Source of the DNA: Amia ocellicauda
Lineage: Eukaryota; Chordata; Actinopteri; Amiiformes; Amiidae
DNA: 64,000 nt
Direction: 5' to 3'
Assembly: GCF_036373705.1 (NCBI RefSeq)
Contig: NC_089855.1
Coordinates: forward strand, 49,804,318 to 49,868,317
Below, in pieces: positions 1-7,602 of the stretch. The position numbers and the translations under genes are program-made. A model generated the notes under the pieces. It was given only the letters and a program-made list of their open reading frames with translations, searched no databases and was not told the DNA's origin. Position 1 is the stretch's first letter; each line of letters opens with the position of its first letter.

Positions 1-162
1 GCGGTCACCACCAGGAAGATGAACGCACCAGGCCGACCCGGAGTTCTCGCCAATTCGTCTCCAAGCCTCCCAAGAGGGAACATAAATAGGCCTTATTCGC
101 AGACACAGGCCCTCACGCAGGGAGACCACAGCTTCACCGCCGCTGCCCCTGCCAAGGGCCCC

Positions 163-234
163 AGGTCCCACCGAGACTTGAACTCGGATCGCTGGATTCA
201 GAGTCCAGAGTGCTAACCATTACTCCATGGGACC
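163..234 (-). tRNA. tRNA-Gln(CUG), U1
   Basis: A 72-nt cloverleaf on the minus strand carries glutamine and reads CAG codons. The anticodon loop is CTCTGAA with anticodon CTG. The T arm (CCGAG, loop, CTCGG) pairs fully, and the acceptor strands GGTCCCA and TGGGACC pair perfectly. The A-box region reads TGGAGTAATGG, slightly unlike the TGGTGTAATGG of most sister copies. It faces the Glu gene divergently. No run of four T lies within 100 nt downstream, so Pol III termination is unclear. It looks sound by structure. Confidence 0.95.
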
Positions 235-368
235 AAGCCCGCTGCCCTCCTCTTGCCCGTGACGAAGGTTTCTGCTCTACGCACACGTCTCATCTGTTGC
301 ACGGCCAAGTCCATATTTAGCCAAGTTGCGCCCAGAGTGCTGCGTGTGGCGGGTCACTTCCGGAGCTG

Positions 369-440
369 TCCCTGGTGGTCTAGTGGTCAGGATTCGGCGC
401 TCTCACCGCCGCGGCCCGGGTTCGATTTCCGGCCAGGGAA
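369..440 (+). tRNA. tRNA-Glu(CUC), U1
   Basis: A 72-nt gene that closely matches the vertebrate tRNA-Glu(CUC) consensus. It carries glutamate and reads GAG codons. The anticodon loop is CTCTCAC. The T arm holds one change (ATTTCC rather than ATTCCC), which replaces the last stem pair with a wobble and also touches the B box. A T4 run begins 40 nt downstream. U5 has the same C at the base of the acceptor stem (ggccaggg). Confidence 0.93.
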
Positions 441-480
441 GGTGGATCTGTTGCTCTTCCCATAGGACCTGTGTGGTGCA

Positions 481-484
481 TTTT
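481..484 (+). terminator. Candidate Pol III terminator after tRNA-Glu
   Basis: This is the first run of four T on the coding strand after tRNA-Glu, 40 nt past its 3' end and just before a TC repeat. RNA polymerase III stops at T runs of four or more. The same tttt lies at the same place in the other units, except where a Polinton comes between it and the gene (U2, U7). Confidence 0.55.
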
Positions 485-801
485 CTCTCTCTCTATCTGT
501 GATTAAATCCTTACTTATATACATATGTCCATGAACGTTTCTGGAGCTCATGTAAATCACATCACACGACGGGCCGTGATCTTTTCGGTCACTTTGAAAG
601 TTTTGCTCATGACAATCCTTTTCTATTGCGGCACGATGGCTGCCACCGAGGAAGGAAAGTCGTCCGCAGTTGGCTGCAAGCTTGCCTGAAGCGCAGGAAA
701 GGACTTACTCGCGACGTGCCACTTAAAGACTGAAGAAGTGGGGGTCGGCCTCACCGAGAGCCCTGAGGATCAGCTCACGTGGTAGAGTGCTCGCTTAGCA
801 T

Positions 802-2630
802 TGTAGCGTTATGTTGGGTGTATTTGGATAAGAGCATTTGGGCTCTGAGCTGAAGCACTGATCTAAAGAAAACCTCTCCCCCCCAAAGTTATCAGATTCC
901 CTTAGCTCATCCGCTTGGAACTGGTTTGCATCAAAGTGACAGTTTTGGGGAGCATGGCACCAAGAAGAGGCCAAATAGTTTGGAATTCTGCTATGAGATG
1001 TCTGGAGAAAGGGGCCTGTAGGTGATAAAAACTCTTTGAAGTGGACGAGAGCCGAAATCCCGACATAGAGCTACGAACCCAGGCCAACCGGCATTTCCAA
1101 AAGATGGCATGGATTGACATCAGTCATAAATCAAGCCCCCCCCAATAGGACACTGGGGGCTGAAACCGAAATCCAATCTCAAAAACTCAAGAACCAATCA
1201 CCTCTTGATCTGACAGACTATAAGGAACAGCGGACAGTCTTTCTCGCTCTCTCTCACCTGAACCAGTAACTCGCTGCCACAGCTCAACCTGTAGCTCTGT
1301 TGCCAGAACCGGAACCAGAAACCAACTAAGTCTTTGCCGGCAACAGAAGAGTTAAACTGGGAGAAGGAGATTGAGCCGTACGAAGAATTCTTTTAAAGGA
1401 CTTTATTAAATAAAGAACTTTACAGACTGCGCTGCCCGCCTGTGCCCACCTGATCAGTGGAGTTTTACAGCTGGACAATTGACTAAGTCGACTGTATACG
1501 AAAGTGTCAGTCATTTAAATAGCTATTTGAGTCTTAAGAAACTTGACCCTTGGAACAAACACGGCCCTGCTTTCCCCAAAGACTTTGTCTTCAAATAAGT
1601 ACGGTGAGAGACCCTGCTTGCCAAGAAGATTTTGTGCACAACCTTGGAGCCTTCAAGCCAGTGGAAAATCTGTTTGGAAACGACTCTACTTTCGCGAAAC
1701 CCCAACTTCCAGGTGTATCGACAGAGTGGAAGTTCTTTGACAAAGCCGAACCAGACTGCCTTTGTTCCAAACCACACGGACCTCGTGCCGTGTACTGTTA
1801 TCTGAGCCCGAAGCCAGAGAGGCCTCTCTGCGACGAAGTTCAGATAAGTTTAACAGTTTGGAGTTCATGATTCATGACATTTGAGAAATCAATTAGAAAT
1901 GTTAATCTGTGATTCATAACTCTAGAATGTGTAATATCATTTAGTTTTCTTAAATATAAATGTGTGTTGTATTAAACTGTTTTGTTGATAATTTTAGAAA
2001 TAAAATCTGTCAACGCCGAGAAATATCTTCTCATTCCTGTTTAACTGTTTAGTCTGAAATTGACACAAGTTAATAGACATTAGATTATTGGTGGCCTTGC
2101 CTATCCTTAATCATTGAATAATAATCAGTTAAGGGAAATTGTGGTAACAAGTAATGATAGGATCTTTCTCGGCACCTAAACGTGAATGAGACTGATATAT
2201 ATATAACGAGAAGTTACCTGACATAAATACTAACCTGCGTAGTTATTTAATGTCTGACTAATAATACTAACGAGAGACTCACCTTCGTCTTACTAACCGG
2301 TATTGTAGTCAATGTGTTTATAACCTTTTTTGTTTAACGATTTGTGTTATCATATGTGATCCCATGGTCTTTGATTTGGTCACGGAAGTGATTTGTCTTC
2401 GATTTGTTGATCTAGAGTTGAATTGTAATTAGTTTTTCCCTTTTGTATAATTAGTGTAGTGCTACATTTAGTTTTTGTTTTGAATACATTTGACAATTTA
2501 TATCTTTGGAATTGGTGTCTGCGTCCAATTATTACAGAAATTGAGTTCTACAAGATTCCAGGATTCGTGATAAGGTGATACTATAAATTCACTTCTTTAA
2601 TTGAAATGTATAAGTGTACCTTACGCTACA
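802..2630 (+). mobile_element. Solo-LTR-like element, U1 (1829 bp)
   Basis: The element begins TGTAGCGT and ends ACGCTACA, an 8-bp perfect inverted repeat with TG and CA termini. It is flanked on both sides by gcat, a 4-bp target duplication. No internal gag, pol or env lies beside it. A CCAAT/TATA promoter and poly(A) signals fit an LTR in plus orientation. Its length is high for a retroviral LTR. The class is uncertain, though a 4-bp duplication occurs with gamma- and spuma-type retroviruses. A non-autonomous DNA element is the main alternative. It is old enough to predate the array, since every complete unit has it. Confidence 0.65.
1142..1225 (+). promoter_or_regulatory. CCAAT boxes and TATA box of the LTR
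   Basis: Three CCAAT motifs (1142, 1173, 1194) precede TATAAGG at 1219, the usual layout of a retroviral U3 promoter. Downstream AATAAA signals lie at 1409 and 1999. Transcription would start near 1245. The same arrangement is present in the other LTR copies. Whether any copy is active cannot be judged from sequence. Confidence 0.55.
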
Positions 2631-3683
2631 GCATGCGAGAGGCAGCGGGATCGATGCCCGCATTCTCCAAGGCCTCAGGCGCTCGTGCCCCGGTTTCGGG
2701 GGAGAGTCGCTCACTTTTCTTGCCGCAGACACAGGCGCAAGGCATTGCCTGTTTGCCGTAAGGTTATCAGACACAACGCGCCGGCGACGGCTGCAGCATT
2801 AGCACGCCGGCTGGCCCTTCCGAAGTTCCCCAAAAACGACCGAGATGCCGCTTCGACGTCGTAACCCCAGGAACGACCGCAAAGGCACTCCAACCCTCAA
2901 TCTTCCGATCCGAAGTCAGACCGAAGAGACTGTATGATGTTTTAGATTAAAGATAGTATGCAGACCGAGCAAGTTAGATTTATCGAGCTAGCAAACAGCC
3001 ATTGAGGCACCTGTTCGGGACGTACCCTGTAGAAATTCCTGTCAACGATAAAAGGATCAAACGGTGGAGAAAAAGCCCGCAGGATGTTTGTCAAAACTCT
3101 GTTTGTGGACTGAATGGCTTTCCCAGATTGGCAGGGACTGTTTTTGGTATTGACTGAGGGACAGTTGTAAAAGACAACCTCTCACCGGACCTCTGGCATA
3201 CACCAAAGAAAGCCACCTCACCTCTCCCCCGGATCTCACAAAACACAATCCCCCCCGCCCCCAGGGAAGACAGACCGCAATCGGACTCGGGCTTGCACCT
3301 TTTGATTGGATGAACGGCCGCAAACATTCTATGTCATTTTCTTTTAAAGCTTCACTCGTGCTTGTAAAAAACCGAGGTCTCACTGAAAGAATGCCCTGAC
3401 GTGGTTGCTTCCAAGCTAGCTGGTTTACAAAGTTCCTTTTCGCTTTAACGATGATTTCCAAGAAGGGAAATAATCTATCTGTAATCTGTCAACACAGGCA
3501 CCTTCTTCTCCGTTAAGCCACGCGGTCACCACCAGGAAGATGAACGCACCAGGCCGACCCGGAGTTTTCGCCAATTCGTCTCCAAGTCTCCCAAGAGGGA
3601 ACATAAACAGGCCTTATTCGCAGACACAGGCCCTCACGCAGGGAGACCACCGCTTCACCACCGATGCCCCTGCCAAGGGCCCC

Positions 3684-3755
3684 AGGTCCCATCGAGACTT
3701 GAACTCGGATCGCTGGATTCAGAGTCCAGAGTGCTAACCATTACACCATGGAACC
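3684..3755 (-). tRNA. tRNA-Gln(CUG), U2
   Basis: A 72-nt tRNA-Gln with an intact CTG anticodon loop and the common A box TGGTGTAATGG. Its T stem ends CTCGA rather than CTCGG, which leaves the outer T-stem pair as C against A, a change shared with U3 and U5. The acceptor strand GGTTCCA pairs with TGGGACC through one wobble. Probably still foldable. Confidence 0.9.
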
Positions 3756-3890
3756 AAGCCGGCTACCCACCTCTTGCCCGTGATGAAGGTTTCTGCTCTA
3801 CGCACACGTCTCGCTCTGTCGCACGGCCAAGTCCAGAGTGAGCCAAGTTGCGCCCAGAGTGCTGCGTGTGGCGGGTCACTTCGGGAGCCG

Positions 3891-3962
3891 TCCCTGGTGG
3901 TCTAGTGGTCAGGATTCGGCGCTTTCACCACCGTGGCCCGTGTTCGATTCCCGGTCAGGGAA
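3891..3962 (+). tRNA. tRNA-Glu with anticodon UUC, degenerate, U2
   Basis: The anticodon loop reads CTTTCAC, giving anticodon TTC (GAA codons), where the other complete Glu copies read CTC. Two further changes open stems: CACCG facing CGGCG leaves a C/A mismatch in the anticodon stem, and CCGTG facing CCCGG leaves a T/C mismatch in the T stem and spoils the B box. I read it as a decaying copy rather than a selected isoacceptor. The Polinton lies 33 bp past its end. Confidence 0.85.
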
Positions 3963-3989
3963 GGTGGATCTGTTGCTCTTCCACTAGGA

Positions 3990-3995
3990 CCTGTG
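3990..3995. repeat. Polinton 1 target-site duplication, left
   Basis: The sequence cctgtg directly precedes the left terminal repeat. Its partner at 20492-20497 reads cctgta, one base different. Uninterrupted units have one copy (aggacctgtgtggtgc). Six-base duplications are the hallmark of Polinton integration. Confidence 0.92.
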
Positions 3996-4176
3996 AGTAG
4001 ATAGTAGGGTTTTTTGGGCGCGGCCTATTTTGTTATGACGTATGCCCTAAGCTTATTAATATTCCTACGTCATAATTGGGGGGCGTGATTTTAGAGTTAT
4101 TTCCTTAATTATTCCTACGTCATATCCGTCAGAAAGTGTACACCCCTAAAACCCTGAACAACAAGGCCACCCATAA
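3996..4176 (+). repeat. Polinton 1 left terminal inverted repeat (181 bp)
   Basis: Matches the reverse complement of 20311-20491 base for base as far as I can read. It opens agtagatagtaggg followed by T6. It contains three TGACGTA motifs (4036, and on the other strand at 4066 and 4116); the last two lie in a 14-bp direct repeat spaced 50 bp apart. Confidence 0.95.
4010..4015 (+). terminator. T6 run inside the Polinton 1 terminal repeat
   Basis: Six T lie 47 nt past the 3' end of the upstream tRNA-Glu, close to where the native T4 would lie before the insertion moved it away. A Pol III terminator role is inference from the T-run rule. Confidence 0.4.
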
Positions 4177-4293
4177 AGACCCCCCCCCCCTGAAGGCAAC
4201 GCCCCGAAACTCTCCTCTCTATTTAAGACCCCGCGCTGCTTTTAGGCAATACCTCTTTAATTCTCAGCATCTGAAACATCCCGCTTCTTCAAC
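4177..4293 (+). promoter_or_regulatory. Left promoter region, Polinton 1
   Basis: A C-run near 4181 is followed by a TATA-like TATTTAAG at 4220-4227, about 67 bp before the first start codon. Together with the TGACGTA motifs in the terminal repeat this makes a plausible Pol II promoter for the first gene. Confidence 0.45.
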
Positions 4294-5004
4294 ATGTCCA
4301 GCGACATCAACATGAAGCCCCGCAAGAAACAATCCCGGGCAAGGGTTCCTGTACTCACCAATTTGAAGATTGAACGCTCCTGGGTGTTGTTCTGGGGGGG
4401 TCGACGGGGTTACCGCTTTAAAAGGGATCCCAGCTATGTTGGAGTGGAGATTTTTGCTTTGGGAGAGAAGGAGGGTACGTTGGAACCTTTTGAGACGGTG
4501 ATTGAATACTCTTTTGAGGACTGGTTGAAGGTGATGGCATGGAGAGACCTGGGGCTTGTGGATAAGACTCTAGAAGGCTTGCAAGAGGGTCCAAGAGAAG
4601 GCGAAACGGAGTCTCCGACTCAGAGTTTTGAAAGGTGTGAATGGGAAAGCTTGCAGAACTACGGTACAGTGGTGAAGAGTCTATCTCTAACTACTGATCG
4701 TAAGGTTTTGTTTAGCAGTACCCTGATTACAAACCCTATTGAAGGGGTTGTGGAGGATCCAGAAAAACAGGTTACTGAAATTATGTTTGACGCCGTGGAC
4801 TGGCCGTTCTTGAAAGAGGTCATAAACTGTATAAATGATGGTTTTGACATCTTGACCAAATGTTCACAACTGGATTCTGTTAGAAGGAGAATATGCTGGA
4901 TTATGGATTATATATCCCCCTTGAATGACGACGACGATGATAAAACAGACGACCTGTGGGGGGTTGGAGGGGGGTCTGACGGCTCAGGGTCTACTCTCTT
5001 CTAA
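4294..5004 (+). CDS. Polinton 1 left-end protein, unknown (236 aa)
   Basis: First open gene inside the left terminal repeat. The N-terminus is basic (PRKKQSRAR). The C-terminus has a run of five aspartates followed by glycine- and serine-rich sequence. No domain is recognised and there is no signal peptide or clear membrane span. Its place beside the terminal repeat, with its own promoter-like region, suggests an early or regulatory role, but that is inference. The same gene lies at the same place in copy 2, nearly unchanged. Confidence 0.75.
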   Translation: MSSDINMKPRKKQSRARVPVLTNLKIERSWVLFWGGRRGYRFKRDPSYVGVEIFALGEKEGTLEPFETVIEYSFEDWLKVMAWRDLGLVDKTLEGLQEGPREGETESPTQSFERCEWESLQNYGTVVKSLSLTTDRKVLFSSTLITNPIEGVVEDPEKQVTEIMFDAVDWPFLKEVINCINDGFDILTKCSQLDSVRRRICWIMDYISPLNDDDDDKTDDLWGVGGGSDGSGSTLF

Positions 5005-5019
5005 GAGGGCGGTGTGTCG

Positions 5020-5047
5020 TGACGTAGTGAAGAGATAGGATAAAAGG
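5020..5047 (+). promoter_or_regulatory. TGACGTAG motif and TATA-like box before the second gene
   Basis: TGACGTAG at 5020 repeats the motif found three times in the terminal repeat. A TATA-like ATAAAAGG at 5040-5047 lies 36 bp before the start codon at 5083. This suggests a second promoter under the same factor, perhaps of the CREB/ATF type (inference). Confidence 0.4.
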
Positions 5048-5082
5048 CGCAACAATTCATTCATGGTTTAAAATTAAAGAGA

Positions 5083-5931
5083 ATGTCTTACCCGAAAGCT
5101 GCGGACGTCGACAGGCTCTACAGGCCTCTTCAAACCCGGGATCACCCCTGGTTCTATTCCCCAGATTTTGTATACACTCCGGAACCCTCTGACTGCGGTT
5201 ACCCTCCAAGACCTCAGACCCCGGTCCCTCAGGACGAAACAACATGCGGAGCGATGGATGTCCAAATGAGTCTCGGGGATCCCCAGCCTCTGGAGCTCAT
5301 GGAGGGCCTCGATTTTGCCGAACTGTCTACCGTCTGTGCGTCTCAGGAGGGGGTCAGTCCAATGGATGTAGAAACACCCCACAAACCACCAGGCGACCCA
5401 ATGAGCATCGGACGGTCTCGGGGGCGTGATGAAGACGCAGGATTTATGCCCGGGGTAGGTGTCCAAGTAAGCAGAGTGGTTAAAAGCACCCTGGTGTATA
5501 TTCTGAGTGCTCTCATCGACCGAGCTCTGAAAGAAGTCTGTCGGGGGTGTGAAGTGAATCACCCCAGTCAGTTGAGATACAGTTGTTTGTTTGAACCAGA
5601 CCGTTACTATTTCCTGTTCTATTTCAACGTGTTTTACAGAAGACTGAACAAACCGTGGCTGAAACCGGCACTAATCAAGGCTCTGTCTTACTCCCACATA
5701 CATGTCATTGCTGGACAAGTCCAGAAAATCATAGATGAGATTTTGCTGGAGCTGAAAAAGGAGCCGTTTATAATAGAGAAACTTGGGCAGCTGCTCAATG
5801 ACCTGGATGAGCCAAGTAGAAAAACCGCTGGCAAGCTAAAAGCTTATTTCTTCCGTAAAGAAGTTAAAGCTGGGGGCAGCGACGAAGAATTCGACATCTA
5901 CGCCACTGATTCAGACTCTGACCTGAACTAA
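5083..5931 (+). CDS. Polinton 1 second left-arm protein, unknown (282 aa)
   Basis: The N-terminal 120 residues are rich in proline and acidic residues and look disordered. The middle (about 130-255) is mixed hydrophobic and charged, likely helical. The tail is strongly acidic (DSDSDLN). No family is recognised. It follows the first gene by 78 bp and is followed by the next gene with a 12-bp gap, so a shared transcript with the third gene is plausible. Confidence 0.75.
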   Translation: MSYPKAADVDRLYRPLQTRDHPWFYSPDFVYTPEPSDCGYPPRPQTPVPQDETTCGAMDVQMSLGDPQPLELMEGLDFAELSTVCASQEGVSPMDVETPHKPPGDPMSIGRSRGRDEDAGFMPGVGVQVSRVVKSTLVYILSALIDRALKEVCRGCEVNHPSQLRYSCLFEPDRYYFLFYFNVFYRRLNKPWLKPALIKALSYSHIHVIAGQVQKIIDEILLELKKEPFIIEKLGQLLNDLDEPSRKTAGKLKAYFFRKEVKAGGSDEEFDIYATDSDSDLN

Positions 5932-5943
5932 GGGACTTTGAAC

Positions 5944-6450
5944 ATGGGGAATGTTCTGGACTGCTGCTGCAACTGGTTCTGTCATCAACACTCTGCAGCT
6001 AACCTGAGAGCGCTATTACACCATGTGCTTGACAGAAAAGTAGCCAACGCGAGCCTTTTCTCTACAGATTTAACCATCGATGAGGATCAACTTTCAAACC
6101 TGGAAAAGTTAATGGTTGCTGTAACAAAGACCGGGGGGTACGAACACTGGGATGAAGCGCTCAAGGGGGCCAAGAATGATATTAGGCCATTTCATCAACA
6201 TCTGTATGACCTTTTACTGAGCATGTTTAATACCCCTCTGTTTACTTTTAAAATAGGTCATATTGTTGTTTTATTTACATATGTAACTGAGGTGTGTGCC
6301 TACAAGATAAAGAAACAGGTATTTGTTGATATAGATCAAGTAACCAATCATCTGATTTCTTTTTGTCTGGACCGTAGAAAAAATTGTTGTGTATGTTATA
6401 CTTTTCTCAAATGTCTAAAAAGGGGTATCTGCTCTCCTGAAGTTGAATAA
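5944..6450 (+). CDS. Polinton 1 small protein, possibly Bcl-2-like (168 aa)
   Basis: Start taken at the first ATG (5944). Cysteines cluster at both ends (LDCCCNWFC and NCCVCYTFLKC). The stretch around residues 100-120 (KIGHIVVLFTYVTEVC) resembles the BH1 helix hairpin of Bcl-2 proteins, and a following helix could stand for BH2, but the usual GGW is absent. If right, it would block host cell death; this rests on pattern likeness only. An AATAAA poly(A) signal overlaps the stop codon. Confidence 0.6.
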   Translation: MGNVLDCCCNWFCHQHSAANLRALLHHVLDRKVANASLFSTDLTIDEDQLSNLEKLMVAVTKTGGYEHWDEALKGAKNDIRPFHQHLYDLLLSMFNTPLFTFKIGHIVVLFTYVTEVCAYKIKKQVFVDIDQVTNHLISFCLDRRKNCCVCYTFLKCLKRGICSPEVE

Positions 6451-6506
6451 AAAACCTTGTATAAAAACTTTGCGCATAGTGTGGGTCTGTGTGTTTATTT
6501 GGCAGA

Positions 6507-7598
6507 ATGACTCGGCAAGCTCCCCAAATGCATGAACTATACTACAACCCAGCCAAGATTGGGGGTTTGGCGGGTAAGAAGGGTTTTCAAAGAGGACTCG
6601 CTGAGGCCGGCGTGAAGGTTAATGATGTGGTTGTTTCAGAATGGTTACGGGAACAAGACGCCTATACCTTACATAAACCTCTCAGGATTAACTTTAAAAG
6701 AAACCGTGTATATGCAACTGACATAGACTCACAATGGCAAATGGATCTAGTCGATATGTCAAATTTATCAAAACATAACAATGGTCACAAATTTATGTTG
6801 ATGTGTATCGATGTGTTATCAAAATATGCCTGGGCTCGCATTCTACATAACAAAACAGGTCGGGCGGTGACAAGGGCCTTTGAGGATATATTGTCCCAGG
6901 GACGATGTCCTAAAAAACTGCAGACTGATAAAGGAAAAGAGTTTCTCAACAGAGAATTTCAGAATCTACTGAAGAGACACAAAATACATCATTTCACCAC
7001 CGGTAATGAGCTTAAGGCATCGGTGGTGGAGAGGTTTAACCGCACCATAAAGACCAAAATGTGGAGATATTTTACAGCGGTCAACACGTTCAAGTATTTT
7101 GATAAAGTTCAGGATTTTATCGATGCTTACAACCAAGGGTATCACGCCAGTATTAAAATGAAGCCTATAGATGTTGATCAAAGTAATTCTTTTAAGGTCT
7201 ATAAAAAATTATACGGCCCATTTATTAAGAAGGGGAAAACTACTTATAAGTTCAACATCGGTGATGTGGTTCGCGTTTCAAAGCTAAGGAGTACTTTTGC
7301 CAAAGGTTATGAACAAACATTTTCTGACGAATATTTTACAGTTACCGAACAGGTGGCTAGAGACCCCCCCGTGTACCGGTTAAAAGACTATGACGGGGAG
7401 GATATAGAAGGAACGTTTTACGAAGCCGAGTTACAAAAAATTATTGTGGGTAAAGACATTGTATACAGAGTTGAAAAGATATTAGCTGAGAAAACCCAGA
7501 ACCGGAAAAAATATGTGTTGGTGAAATGGCTTGGATGGCCTGAAAAGTTCAATAGTTGGGTCCCGGAACAACAGGTTTGTGATATTCAAGCCTTATAA
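6507..7598 (+). CDS. Polinton 1 integrase with chromodomain
   Basis: A retrovirus-like DDE integrase, which in this family joins the element's ends to host DNA in the nucleus. Start taken at the first ATG (6507), about 363 aa. The catalytic core shows WQMDLVDM (first Asp), LQTDKGKEF (second Asp) and VVERFNRT (Glu), with the last two acidic residues about 34 apart. A chromodomain at the C-terminus (about residues 315-360, with YVLVKWLGWPEKFNSWVP) is expected to bind methylated histone tails and may steer target choice. It ends 4 bp before the minor capsid start. Confidence 0.93.
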   Translation: MTRQAPQMHELYYNPAKIGGLAGKKGFQRGLAEAGVKVNDVVVSEWLREQDAYTLHKPLRINFKRNRVYATDIDSQWQMDLVDMSNLSKHNNGHKFMLMCIDVLSKYAWARILHNKTGRAVTRAFEDILSQGRCPKKLQTDKGKEFLNREFQNLLKRHKIHHFTTGNELKASVVERFNRTIKTKMWRYFTAVNTFKYFDKVQDFIDAYNQGYHASIKMKPIDVDQSNSFKVYKKLYGPFIKKGKTTYKFNIGDVVRVSKLRSTFAKGYEQTFSDEYFTVTEQVARDPPVYRLKDYDGEDIEGTFYEAELQKIIVGKDIVYRVEKILAEKTQNRKKYVLVKWLGWPEKFNSWVPEQQVCDIQAL

Positions 7599-7602
7599 CA
7601 AC

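Larger units (their letters stand above)
764..2669 (+). pseudogene. tRNA-Ala(AGC) split by an LTR, U1
   Basis: The 5' half (764-801) holds the acceptor strand, the D arm with its A box (tagagtgctcgc) and the loop through TTAGCAT. The 3' half (2631-2669) resumes with gcatgcgagag and runs through the T arm to attctcca. Joined at the 4-bp duplication gcat, the halves match vertebrate tRNA-Ala(AGC), except that the first acceptor base is T, which does not pair. A 1.83-kb insertion in the anticodon loop rules out a working tRNA. U1 shares two 5'-half changes (gatcagctc and gagtgctc) only with U5. Confidence 0.9.
1..3521 (+). repeat. Array unit U1
   Basis: Complete reference unit: Gln gene, Glu gene, a 323-bp spacer (441-763), Ala gene split by an LTR, then an 852-bp spacer (2670-3521). 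The first spacer holds a T4 run and a TC-rich tract after Glu. The second has GC-rich stretches and a C-run near 3250. I recognise no gene in either spacer. The short open frames there recur in other units at the rate expected from array copying. Confidence 0.95.

Noticed and set aside
600-763. A further tRNA or small RNA gene in the GC-rich spacer before Ala
   Set aside because: No cloverleaf, A box or B box could be fitted, and no snRNA or 5S motif was found.
1550-1870. A 106-codon open frame inside the LTR-like element, kept in most copies
   Set aside because: It overlaps equally open frames on the other strand and resembles no known protein. Its recurrence follows from the copying of the unit.
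802-2630. The insertion in tRNA-Ala as a tRNA intron
   Set aside because: tRNA introns are short and lie after position 37 without target duplications. This one is 1.8 kb, has TG/CA ends and a 4-bp duplication.
2670-2900. Another tRNA gene in the GC-rich stretch after Ala
   Set aside because: Short inverted pairs exist (gcgccggcgacgg and neighbours) but they do not form a tRNA, and no B box is present.
3057-3461. A 134-codon minus-strand open frame in the spacer, seen again in most units
   Set aside because: It is kept only as well as the surrounding non-coding DNA, is shortened in several units, shows no domain and has no promoter or splice context. Array copying explains its recurrence.
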